Below are positions 55,036-64,000 of a DNA stretch of 64,000 bases, piece by piece. How positions within the stretch are numbered: position 1 is the first letter of the stretch; each line of letters begins with the position of its first letter. Below the pieces are notes generated by a model. That model saw only the letters and a list, made by a program, of their open reading frames with translations. It was not told where the DNA came from and ran no database searches. The DNA comes from Helichrysum umbraculigerum (taxonomy: Eukaryota > Streptophyta > Magnoliopsida > Asterales > Asteraceae). The position numbers and the translations under genes were made by a program. The stretch covers positions 80,008,501-80,072,500 of the forward strand of contig CATIUR010000003.1 in assembly GCA_949592205.1 (NCBI GenBank), given 5' to 3'.

Positions 55036-58000
55036 TGTGACACTCCTCCAAATTAGGTATATGTTTATACTTAATTACATGCATTTCTTACGCTAATTCC
55101 CTGCGATTGTTTTAAACCCAACTTTTTGATGTGATGTCAGCCTAGCGAGCCAAAAAACAATAATACATGAAGTATTACATAAATTGTAATTTATAAAATT
55201 ACAAAACTATTAGCTGAAATGCTAATGAAAACTCGTCCGAAAAACGTCTCCAAAAATGTCCTTAAATCATATCGAAATATTATTTAACAAAAATAATATA
55301 AGGGAAAAATTTCAGAACTGAATAATATTCCGTTTTAGACACCTAATGAACGTGCAGAACTTTTATAATGTACAAATTATACAACTGCTAAAAATAATGA
55401 TAACCTCATTATTCTGAAAATATATTACGAACCAGGAGATCACCTACAAAATAAAAATATAAAAAGTTTATTTTTATATTGCTATAATTATACCCGTACT
55501 CGAAATAGAGGTACCAAAAATGGCACCTAACTCAAATAATTGGTGAGACATCATTCTGCTTCAAGCCATACTGTTTGAAATAATATTCCATCCCCATTTC
55601 TTTCTGTGATCATACGACACACACACACACAAAATCACCTACCATTTTCTTCTTCTTTTTCTTCACTTGGAGCAACAACAACAAGCAGGAAGTGAAGTAG
55701 AACGACAAACCAGGAGCATCATCGTCATCATCATCTTCACCTCGTATCATCATCTCCATCACAAACTCTTTTGTAAGGAACTTTCGATTCCTTGATTTCC
55801 TTGCTTAAAAATTCGTGTTATAACTTGATTGTACATCATAATCTATACATATAACACATAAATGTGATGATTTCTTGATTGATTTTGAAAATGGGTTTTA
55901 TAAAACCCAAAACCATAAATCCAAATTAATACATGAGAACTTGTTAAAATGTGTTAATAAGTTGCATAAACGTTATATAACGTTGTCATAAACACTTGGG
56001 ATTGATATACAAAAGATTTGGACTAAAAACATGCAATTTCATATGTTGCCCTGTACGAACTGTGACCTGCGAACACTCGAGATCCGGCGGATCACATTAG
56101 GATCCGGCGGATCCTTTCCTGGAAACTGCACCGATCCGGTGGATCATCGGGTTGATCCGGCGGATCACACTCGCAATCCCACACATCGTAATCGGACAAA
56201 CTCTCGTGACCGAGTAAAAGACACTCAAGATCCGGCGGATCATCGGGTGATCCGGCGGATCCTAACTACGAACACGCACGCCTAACCTTGTGAACGAGTA
56301 CGATACACGAGTAAAATATACTAGTGATCCGGCGGATCACTCTCTGATCCGGCGGATCCTTATAAATCGAATGTGATCCGGTCTTTTGTTGTTGATCCGG
56401 TGGATCACAAAATTAGTCCGATCCGGCGGATCACAAACTGATCCGGCGGATCCATGTCTCAGACCAACAATCAGTTAAGATTTTTAAAACGTGTACAAGG
56501 GTTTGAACGATTTCATTTTAAACGAGACATTGTCGGGACTTAAAACATATTGATAACATGTAAACGGAATAAACGATGGACATGGATATTGAACTTGAAA
56601 CTAATATAAACAAATATGTATATATGTACATAGATAACACGTACATATATATATACGACAAACCTTATACGTTTAAATTATAATCGTGAAAACTCGATTC
56701 GAAATCATTAACAATGATTTAGTTAAGTGTACACAACTATTTTGGAAATTTGCCAACATTTATTTTATGGACGTAAATAAATGCGACAACTGAAGGTAAC
56801 GACTTATATATGTATACGGACTTATGAAAAGTGTATGACATATACATTGAGACGAAACGGAAGACACCTTGGAACGAGTGAGACTTGTAATTTGGAAACT
56901 TAAACGACAAACAATTAATATATATGAGATATATGGGAACGAGACAACGAATAATAATATAGATATACGAGAATATATATGCTTACACGTTTCGGACGAT
57001 TCGACAAACAAACATAACTTGGGAAAATATTATTTATTTTCAACAACAATCATCAACGACTTACACAAACTTAAGAAATTGATAATTTCTTCAAACAAAC
57101 GAATTATTAACATAAGTGAACGACGTACTTATGGTTAATACAATATTGTGTATAGGTTGACTACGTTTGGGCTACGTTACCATATCTCGCTAGCATTCAC
57201 ATCCGAGCACCTACTGTGAGTTCACAAAACCCATTTTCACTGTTTTAATGCTTTTAAACCTCGGGGTGGAAAACATAGAAATCGTATGTATGACTGCATG
57301 CGACACTGATTTGAATACTGTATGTATTTACTTGATTGGTTTATGAAAGGGTATTTCATACATGACTGTCTGTGAAAGGGTATTTCACACAACTATTTGA
57401 ACTGCTATTTATGAAATGTTTTCATACTGTTTTGGGAATTTAGGCAACGAATCTTGGTACAGATCTAGGCTGAACGATGTAGTGCATAAAAGACCTTATG
57501 GCTACAGACTATAATCATTAGCTAGGTGACTCTAGCCACTGAGTATACCGATAGTACTATCGCCGTGACGACCCTCCTACGGATTTAGGAGCGTATACTT
57601 AAATGTCCTGCTTGGCAAACAACAACAGATTAGGGTTGTGGTTTGGTTATAGGGTTAGATCGGGTTACCTTACTCGACAGGTTTAGCTCACCTTTCGAGG
57701 GATCACCGTCTAAATATTCCCACCAAAAACTACTGTTTAGGAAGTGAATTCCTAATTACACTGGTTTGGAAATGTTAATCTTTATTTAGGTTAACCTGTG
57801 TTTCATACTGATAACTGATTTAGGAAATGTTATTTGTTAATAACTTTTGTTTCCTACTTGACAAACAATACTTATTTGGAAATGTTATTCTTAAATGATT
57901 AACTTGTGTTTCCTACATTACATACAAACCTGTGAATTCACTCAACAAATTTTGTTGACGATTTCTCTATGTTTTTCAGGGAATTAGCAGCGTAAGTAAG

Positions 58001-58363
58001 ATCTGCATGCATAATCAGGACGGACTACTCTGGACTTGCTAGGATGCCACTACTTTTGGGACACTTAGATTTCCTCTGTATAACTGCAAGTTCTGCAGTC
58101 ATACCTATGAAATCTACTTTTGATGTTATGTATTTTATGAAATACTGCTTTCAACGACTACTATTACTGTTACTACTATTCAAGTGGTAACCTTTTGTAA
58201 AACTTTAACTAATGGCATCGTAATCTATTTCGTTCTGCGATAACCATATGCTCTGAGTATGTATGTATCTGTTGGTTGTTATACTGCTCGCACTCCCGCC
58301 ACGTCACTAAGCTTCCGCAATCCACTCTATGTAATTGTAATTACCGTTTGGCGGGGTGTGACA
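55036..58363 (+). repeat. Element D 5' LTR
   Basis: 3328 bp, TGTGACACTCC...GGGGTGTGACA. A CT-rich leader-like tract (55640-55680), a donor-like GTAAG (55773-55777), the GATCCGGCGGATC array, the palindrome CGATAGTACTATCG (57549-57562) and an acceptor-like TATGTTTTTCAG (AG at 57978-57979) occur in the same order as in B and F. Confidence 0.85.
56081..56452. repeat. Paired GATCCGGCGGATC palindrome array
   Basis: Thirteen-bp palindromes (one-base centre) start at 56081, 56101, 56133, 56154, 56229, 56249, 56326, 56346, 56394 (GGTGG variant), 56420 and 56440, with a half site at 56375. They form pairs 20-21 bp apart, and the last three full pairs recur about every 96 bp. The sequence between pairs is unrelated, so the pattern is not simple tandem duplication. 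Confidence 0.88.
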
Positions 58364-58367
58364 GACT

Positions 58368-58380
58368 TGGTATCAGAGCC
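58368..58380 (+). other. Element D primer binding site
   Basis: TGGTATCAGAGCC four bases after the LTR, complementary to initiator tRNA-Met. Confidence 0.92.
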
Positions 58381-58533
58381 ATTGGTTATAGCGAACTAGC
58401 AGTCTGTAAGTGACTTGGAACCTTAGAGACCTAGACTATAGCCTTGGCTAGAACATTTGTGCATTCATGCATACATACTTTGCATACAACTAACATACTA
58501 CTAACACGTCACCCACGACTTCTTGCTTCCAGC

Positions 58534-59313
58534 ATGGCTGGACGATTTCTGATTGTGGTCACGAGCTCAGAGGAGGATCCTAGCGAGGACACTCATCAGA
58601 GTATTGCTGAGTCAGGGATCGAGAGCCCACCCACTCACTTGAGAGCCATGTCTGACTGCACTAGCGATGCTTACCTAGTGCCACCTCCGACCGCACCTGT
58701 GGTCACTCCTACCGCTACACCACCTGTTGCGAGTACTTCTCGTGTGCCTGTACCTAGGAGGACAACTAGGATAAGTGTTCGGGATTTTCCCAGGGGACCG
58801 CTCGCGCCGCGCTATAAGGCGCCGGTGACTGAGCCTGAGGTTCCAGTTGTTGAGCCGCCACAGAAGCGGCTTCGACCATCTCATCTGGACTGGATGCCTC
58901 GTGTATTGAGAGAGTGGAGGTCCCTTGAGGGTATTCCTTTGACCTTTGAGATTGGAGAGTCTTCCCGTTCACCACCACCTGCTCTTCTCACTGGTGAGCC
59001 TTTGGAGCTCACTGTGCCTACCCTTGTGGCTGTGGTCCACACCATGTTTAGGATATCCTCTAGCCGGAGCAGAGAGGTGATGGAGCTACTGAGTGATGCC
59101 TCCCGCACTGACATGGATATGGCGTTGCTCCATCAGAGGATGGATATTGTGGAGATTTTCCGTCAGGCAAACTGGCAGAGCCTAGTATTCACCCGTGCAC
59201 GCGTTACAGCTTTGGAGAGGCGTGCTAGGGTGTCAGAGTTTGTAGCAGGTGTTTGTGTGATGACTGCAGCAGTAATGGTTGCGGTTAGGATGTATTTACC
59301 ATGGTTCCATTAG
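58534..59313 (+). CDS. Element D extra leader ORF (unknown function)
   Basis: 259 residues from the first ATG at 58534 (open from a TTG at 58444), intact. I do not recognise it. Visible features: an acidic Ser-rich N-terminus (SSEEDPSEDTHQS); a Pro/Thr/Val-rich middle; a basic patch PPQKRLRPSHLDW that could be a nuclear localisation signal; a helical, possibly coiled-coil stretch (ALLHQRMDIVEIFRQANWQ...ALERRARV); and a C-terminal hydrophobic segment (FVAGVCVMTAAVMVAV) long enough to span a membrane. It lies between the primer site and gag, where B has its smaller leader ORF. That it stays open while gag-pol is broken is notable. It could be coding or a fortuitous open frame in the leader. Confidence 0.5.
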   Translation: MAGRFLIVVTSSEEDPSEDTHQSIAESGIESPPTHLRAMSDCTSDAYLVPPPTAPVVTPTATPPVASTSRVPVPRRTTRISVRDFPRGPLAPRYKAPVTEPEVPVVEPPQKRLRPSHLDWMPRVLREWRSLEGIPLTFEIGESSRSPPPALLTGEPLELTVPTLVAVVHTMFRISSSRSREVMELLSDASRTDMDMALLHQRMDIVEIFRQANWQSLVFTRARVTALERRARVSEFVAGVCVMTAAVMVAVRMYLPWFH

Positions 59314-59967
59314 GCCTGTGTATGGAGGTTTGTGCCTGCACTATATTAGACTATTACTTTTGGTAAACATGTATGTATGTACTAGGTATGGACTAGCTGT
59401 ATGTTGGATAGAACTTTGTTAGTAGAATGGGTACGTGTATAGGAAACCCATTATCTTTTGTATAACGCTAACCATCGATGGGTATATTAGAAATCCCATC
59501 TCATTTTGTACTAAACTCATGTAACAGCGTTATGACTTTTGACTATATATTGTATGTTTGGTTTACGTCTCGTGTTTGTTATAACTGTTATCAACCTTGG
59601 TGTTTTCCTTACATCTGCTTACTTGTGCTAAAACTATACTCTGTCGATAACCTTTGTGATCAATTCTTGTAAACTTTGAAACATGCTACACCTTGATTTT
59701 AACTTGTAATCATGAAATCTTTAAACCTAATCGTGTTAAGATGATGAAAAGAGATATGTATTTGACATTATATAATGATGCCTGGCCAACGTGATTATAT
59801 CATATTAAATACATATGGGTGTTTCAAAGTCGTGAGACACGTGTTGTATAACCATTGTTCATCAACCTCCAAGCTATTACTTTCTATTAAATGTGATACC
59901 TTGATCCGTTCACATTCACTATCTCAATATTAACACTCTGCATTTTTATTCATCTCGGAGTTGAACC
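59314..59967 (+). other. Leader spacer between extra ORF and gag (no gene)
   Basis: 654 bp of AT-rich sequence with no credible frame. The 64-codon frame inside it has no family resemblance. Confidence 0.6.
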
Positions 59968-61212
59968 ATGCCTCCCAAACGAAGAATTACTAGGAACAGC
60001 CAACGAACGGCTACACCCGTGAACCCTGAAAACACACCGCCACCAAATCCTGAAGAAACCACAGAGCAAATGATTGCGAGGCGTATAGCGGAAGGAATTG
60101 CCCAGTATGAGGCAAGCCGCAACCGCGATCAGGTAGTAAATGATAGTGGGACAACCCCTATTAACACTGAGACTGCTGTGAATACCCGCCGAGGGTGTTC
60201 ATATAAGACATTCCAGGCTTGTAAGCCACATTCTTTCTGTGGCACCGAGGGTGCTATTGGTATCATACACTGGATAGAAAATATGGATTCGATGTTGGAC
60301 ATCAGTGATTGTCTACCAAACACTGCGGTGAAATATGTCGCCTGCACCTTAGCTGATAAAGCTTTGACTTGGTGGAACAGTCAAGTCCAATCAATGGGAC
60401 GACCAGCTGCCTACTCCATGACATGGGAAACGTTGAAACGTTTGATGCTAGAAGAATTCTGCCCTCGAAGTGAACTGCAGAAAATTGAAACTGAACTGTG
60501 GAATATTGCTATGATTGGGGCCGATGTCACTGGCTATACAACCAGGTTCCAGGAACTAGCATGTTTAGTGCCACATATGGTGACACCAGAGTATAAGCGT
60601 ATCGAGCGCTACATATATGGTCTGGCACCACAAATTCGCAGTCTAGTGACATCGTCCAAACCGGACACTTTCAGGAGTGCTGTTACACTAGCACATAGTC
60701 TGACTGATGAGGCAGTCAGGATGGGGACAATGACTAAGAAAGCTGTGTCGGGAAAAAGTGAACCGAACAGTACTGATGTTAGTAGTTCTGGTGGTGCAAA
60801 GCGAAGGTGGAACGGTAGTGGTACTGACCGTCAGGGTCAGCAACACAAGAAACATTCTGGAAATGCGAAAGCATATGTTGCCACCACTACTGAATCGAAA
60901 CCATACCTGGGTAATAAACCCAAATGTGATAAGTGCAACCGACACCACGAAGGTGGGTGTGGGTATTGTGGAAATTGTAAGGCATGGGGACATAAGACTC
61001 GAGACTGTAAAACCAACCCTCCCCCACGGGAAAATACTGAGCGTCAAAACTAGGGATGTTTTGAATGTGGTGAGCAAGGATACTACCGCAACCGATGCCC
61101 TAAACTCAACAACAACCAAAACCGCAACAACAATAACCGCGGTAACAACAATAACCGAGCCAACAACATCAACAACCAACCGGCTCAAGGAACGGCATTC
61201 GTAATCGGAGAA
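59968..61212 (+). pseudogene. Chromovirus Gag, nonsense codon before second zinc knuckle
   Basis: Starts MPPKRRITRNSQ at a clear ATG. The capsid region has the retrotransposon Gag pattern: HWIENMDSML, YVACTLADKALTWWNSQ, MTWETLKRLMLEEFCPRSE, YTTRFQELACLVPHMV, RYIYGLAPQIR. A CCHC knuckle, CGNCKAWGHKTRDC, follows. A TAG at 61051-61053 stops the frame. Immediately downstream, in the same frame, is a second knuckle, CFECGEQGYYRNRC, whose His has become Tyr, and then an Asn-rich linker into protease. TAG from CAG and Tyr from His are both single C-to-T changes. In the family, Gag and Pol form one polyprotein. Confidence 0.9.
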
Positions 61213-64000
61213 CAGGAGGCACGCCAGGACCCTTACACCATCACTGGTACGTTTCTAGTAAACAACCATTATGCCTCTGTGTTAATTAATTCGGGTGCTG
61301 ATTTAAGTTTTGTGTCTACTGAGTTTAGACCACTATTAGAACTTGAATCACGTAAGTTACATAACAAGTATACTATAGAGTTAGCCGATGGTGAGTTAAT
61401 CGAATCAGAAGAAATAGTACCGGGATGTACCTTGGAGTTAGAAGGTCATCTCTTCGAATTAGACTTGCTACCGGTTAAGCTGGGAAGTTTTGACATTGTA
61501 GTCGATATGGATTGGTTATCTAAGAACCGCGCAGAGATCATATGTCATGATAAGATGGTTCGCTTACCGTTACCGACAGGAGAAACTTTAGTGATTCAAG
61601 GTGATAAACGCAAGAGTGACACAAAAATGATTTCGTGCTTGAAGGCCAGTAAGTATCTCCGAAAGGGGTACCAAGCATTTTTGGCACATGTTGTAGAAAA
61701 GAAACCCAAGGAGCGACGTATAGACGATGTGCCCATTGTGTGTGACTATCCAGGAGTATTTCCTGATGAGTTGCCGGGATTACCGCCCCCACGACAGGTT
61801 GAGTTTCACATCGACCTGGTGCCAGGAGCCGCACCAATCGCCCGTGCACCTTATCGTCTAGCTCCCTCGGAAATACAGGAGTTGTCTACACAGCTGCAAG
61901 AACTCCTCGACTTGGGATTCATCCGGCCGAGCTTTTCACCTTGGGGAGCTCCGGTTTTGTTTGTTAAGAAAAAGGATGGATCTATGCGGATGTGCATCGA
62001 TTACCGAGAACTGAACAAGGTAACTATCAAGAACCGATACCCGTTACCACGCATTGACGATCTGTTTGATCAACTGCAAGGGTCAAGTTATTATTCAAAA
62101 ATTGACCTACGATCTGGTTACCACCAACTTAAGGTACGAGAAGAGGATGTACCGAAGACTGCTTTTAGGACTCGTTACGGTCACTACGAGTTCCTAGTCA
62201 TGCCTTTTGGGCTGACCAATGCACCCGCAGTATTCATGGATTTGATGAACCCTGTGTGCAAACCCTATCTGGATAAATTCGTCATCGTGTTTATTGACGA
62301 CATCTTGGTGTACTCACGAACAAAAGAGGATCACGAACAACATTTGAAACTTGTTCTCGAACTACTGCAGAAAGAGAAGCTTTATGCAAAGTTCTCTAAC
62401 TGCGAATTTTGGATGTGAGAGGTTCATTTCCTTGGTCATGTGATAAATGACAAGGGAATTCATGTAGACCCATCCAAAATTGAGGCAATTAACAACTGGG
62501 TAGCACCAAAGACCCTAACTGAGGTACGACAATTTCTTGGTCTAGCTGGCTATTACAGGCGATTCATCGCAAATTTTTCAAAAATAGCCCGGCCACTCAC
62601 CGCATTAACTCAAAAAGACAAGAAATTTGAGTGGAATGAGAAACAAGAAAATGCATTCCAACTACTGAAACAGAAACTGAGCAGTGCACCCATACTATCT
62701 CTACCTGAAGGAGTAGATAACTTTGTTGTTTACTATGATGCTTCGCATCAGGGATTGGGTTGCGTATTGATGCAAAATGACAAGGTCATTGCATATGCAT
62801 CACGACAACTGAAAGTGCATGAGAAAAACTATACCACCCACGACTTGGAGTTGGGTGCAGTTGTCTTTGCACTCAAGATATGGAGACACTACCTGTATGG
62901 TACGAAGTGTACGATATTCACTGATCATAAAAGTTTGCAACATATATTCGACCAAAAAGAACTCAACATGAGACAACGACGTTGGGTTGAATTACTTAAC
63001 GATTACGACTGTGAGATAAAGTATCACCCGGGCAAGGCTAATGTTGTAGCGGATGCCCTAAGTCATAAAGAAAGAACTAAACCACGTAGAGTTCGAGCCT
63101 TGGGATTGACAATCCACTCGAATCTTATTATTCAAATTCGTGAAGTTCAAGAACTTGCTTTCACTCCCGAACGCTTTAAGGATGAATCCTTAAAAGGGAT
63201 GGAAAAACAACTCGAGAAAAAGGACAACGGAGTGTTGTACTTCAAGAATCGAATTTGGGTACCATGCGTAGACGAGCTACGCAAGCTGATTTTGGACGAG
63301 GCACACAAGTCCAATTACTCGATACATCCTGGTGCAGACAAGATGTACCATGACTTGAAAGGTTTTTACTGGTGGCCTGGAATGAAACGTGACATTGCCA
63401 CCTACGTGAGCAAATGCTTGACTTGCTCAAAAGTCAAAGTTGAATACCAAAAGCCGTCTGGGCTTTTGCAACAACCCGAGTTGCCCAAGTGGAAATGGGA
63501 GCAAATAACAATGGACTTCATTACGAAGTTACCTAGAACGGCATCTGGAGCAAATGCCATATGGGTGATTGTCGATCGATTGACGAAATCAGCCCACTTT
63601 CTTGCTATCAAGGAAACGGATGGAATGGAGAAACTAGCTAGAATCTATGTGAAAGAGATCGTTTCTCGGCATGGAGTGCCACTATCCGTCATCTCTGATA
63701 GGGATGCACGATTTACTTCTCCCTTTTGGCAAACGCTACAACATGCACTGGGTACTTGGCTTGATATGAGTACTGCCTACCACCCGCAGACTGACGGCCA
63801 AAGTGAGCGAACCATACAGACGCTCGAAGACTTGTTGCGGGCATGTGTGATAGACTTTGGAGGTAACTGGGATACCCACCTACCTCTAGCTGAATTTTCT
63901 TATAACAATAGTTATCACACGAGTATACAGATGGCACCTTTTGAGGCGTTATATGGACGCAAGTGCCGATCACCACTCTGTTGGGCAGAGTTGGACGACA
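61213..64000 (+). pseudogene. Chromovirus Pol (protease, RT, RNase H, integrase), cut by window edge
   Basis: Continues the gag frame. Protease: LINSGADLSFVS; the catalytic Asp of the usual D-S-G-A is Asn (codon 61288-61290). RT: PVLFVKKKDGSMRMCIDYRELN, KIDLRSGYHQL, MPFGLTNAPAVF and FIDDILVYS, with the Asp pair intact (about 62290-62301). A TGA at 62416-62418 follows CEFWM; B's frame has no stop there, and CGA to TGA is likely. The frame then stays open to 64000: RNase H (YDASHQGLG, TDHKSLQH), the integrase zinc finger (HPGADKMYHD...CLTCSK), and DDE parts (MDFITKLP, SDRDARF, QTDGQSE). The integrase C-terminus and any chromodomain fall outside the window. Confidence 0.93.

Larger units (their letters stand above)
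55036..64000 (+). mobile_element. Element D: chromovirus (Ty3/gypsy), truncated by window edge
   Basis: Plus-strand element inserted in Copia E (left flank AATGA, 55031-55035, expected to recur at the far end). 5' LTR 55036-58363, Met primer site, an extra leader ORF, then a gag-pol frame still open at 64000. Its Pol is closely similar to B's and lies in the same lineage, but the LTR is longer and carries a different repeat array. Confidence 0.92.

Overview
The window looks like a heterochromatic, transposon-filled stretch of a plant nuclear genome. I find no convincing host gene: essentially every recognisable protein is a retrotransposon protein. The chromovirus Pol (integrase with a C-terminal chromodomain) and the Athila-type elements (tRNA-Asp-like primer sites, LTRs of 2.4-2.6 kb) point to a dicot. 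The Pol wording resembles Asteraceae copies I remember, which is inference and not a search result.

Layout. 1-3100 is a mosaic: a chromovirus LTR scrap, a tRNA-derived SINE (1051-1249), a hAT-type non-autonomous DNA transposon with a perfect 8-bp target duplication (1328-2184), and the left end of a CACTA element (2376-3100). Next come an Athila-like solo or truncated LTR (3101-5551) and a chromovirus-type solo LTR (5622-8160). From 8161 on, the sequence is a nested stack. Element C (Athila-like, minus strand) is the oldest. Its LTR is split by element A (8957-20123, TSD TAGCC). Its interior is split by a Copia solo LTR (21360-21891, TSD TTTGT), by Copia element E (from 53170) and by chromovirus B (22284-53165, TSD ATGGT). 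B landed exactly on the first base of E's LTR. B is in turn split by a tandem Athila-like array T (28950-50253, TSD GGAGT) with the structure LTR-internal-LTR-internal-LTR. E is interrupted at 55036 by chromovirus D (plus strand), which runs off the right edge at 64000.

Gene content. A and T are non-autonomous: neither carries reverse transcriptase, RNase H or integrase. T encodes Gag plus an Athila-type protease fused to a long acidic tail and an alpha-helical repeat region that I do not recognise. A lacks Gag but keeps a homologue of that helical region, and also has an Athila ORF-1-type protein. B retains only part of Pol (the RT has lost a catalytic Asp) plus a small leader ORF. D keeps a continuous gag-pol frame with two nonsense codons, preceded by an extra ORF. 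All coding regions seen are decayed to some degree.

Main novelty. Almost every LTR family here carries its own array of short, often palindromic motifs. In A and T, five copies of GCCGTATACGG lie 77-87 bp and more upstream of the TATA box, with start-to-start spacing of 21, 21, 21 and 19 bp in all five LTRs. Chromovirus D has an unrelated palindrome, GATCCGGCGGATC, in pairs 20-21 bp apart. Copia E has a 17-bp array in its leader that shares its motif with U3. The chromovirus LTRs also appear to contain a leader intron and a conserved palindrome next to a TGAC-CCTCCT-like motif. Together these suggest helically phased binding sites that evolved repeatedly in different retrotransposon lineages.
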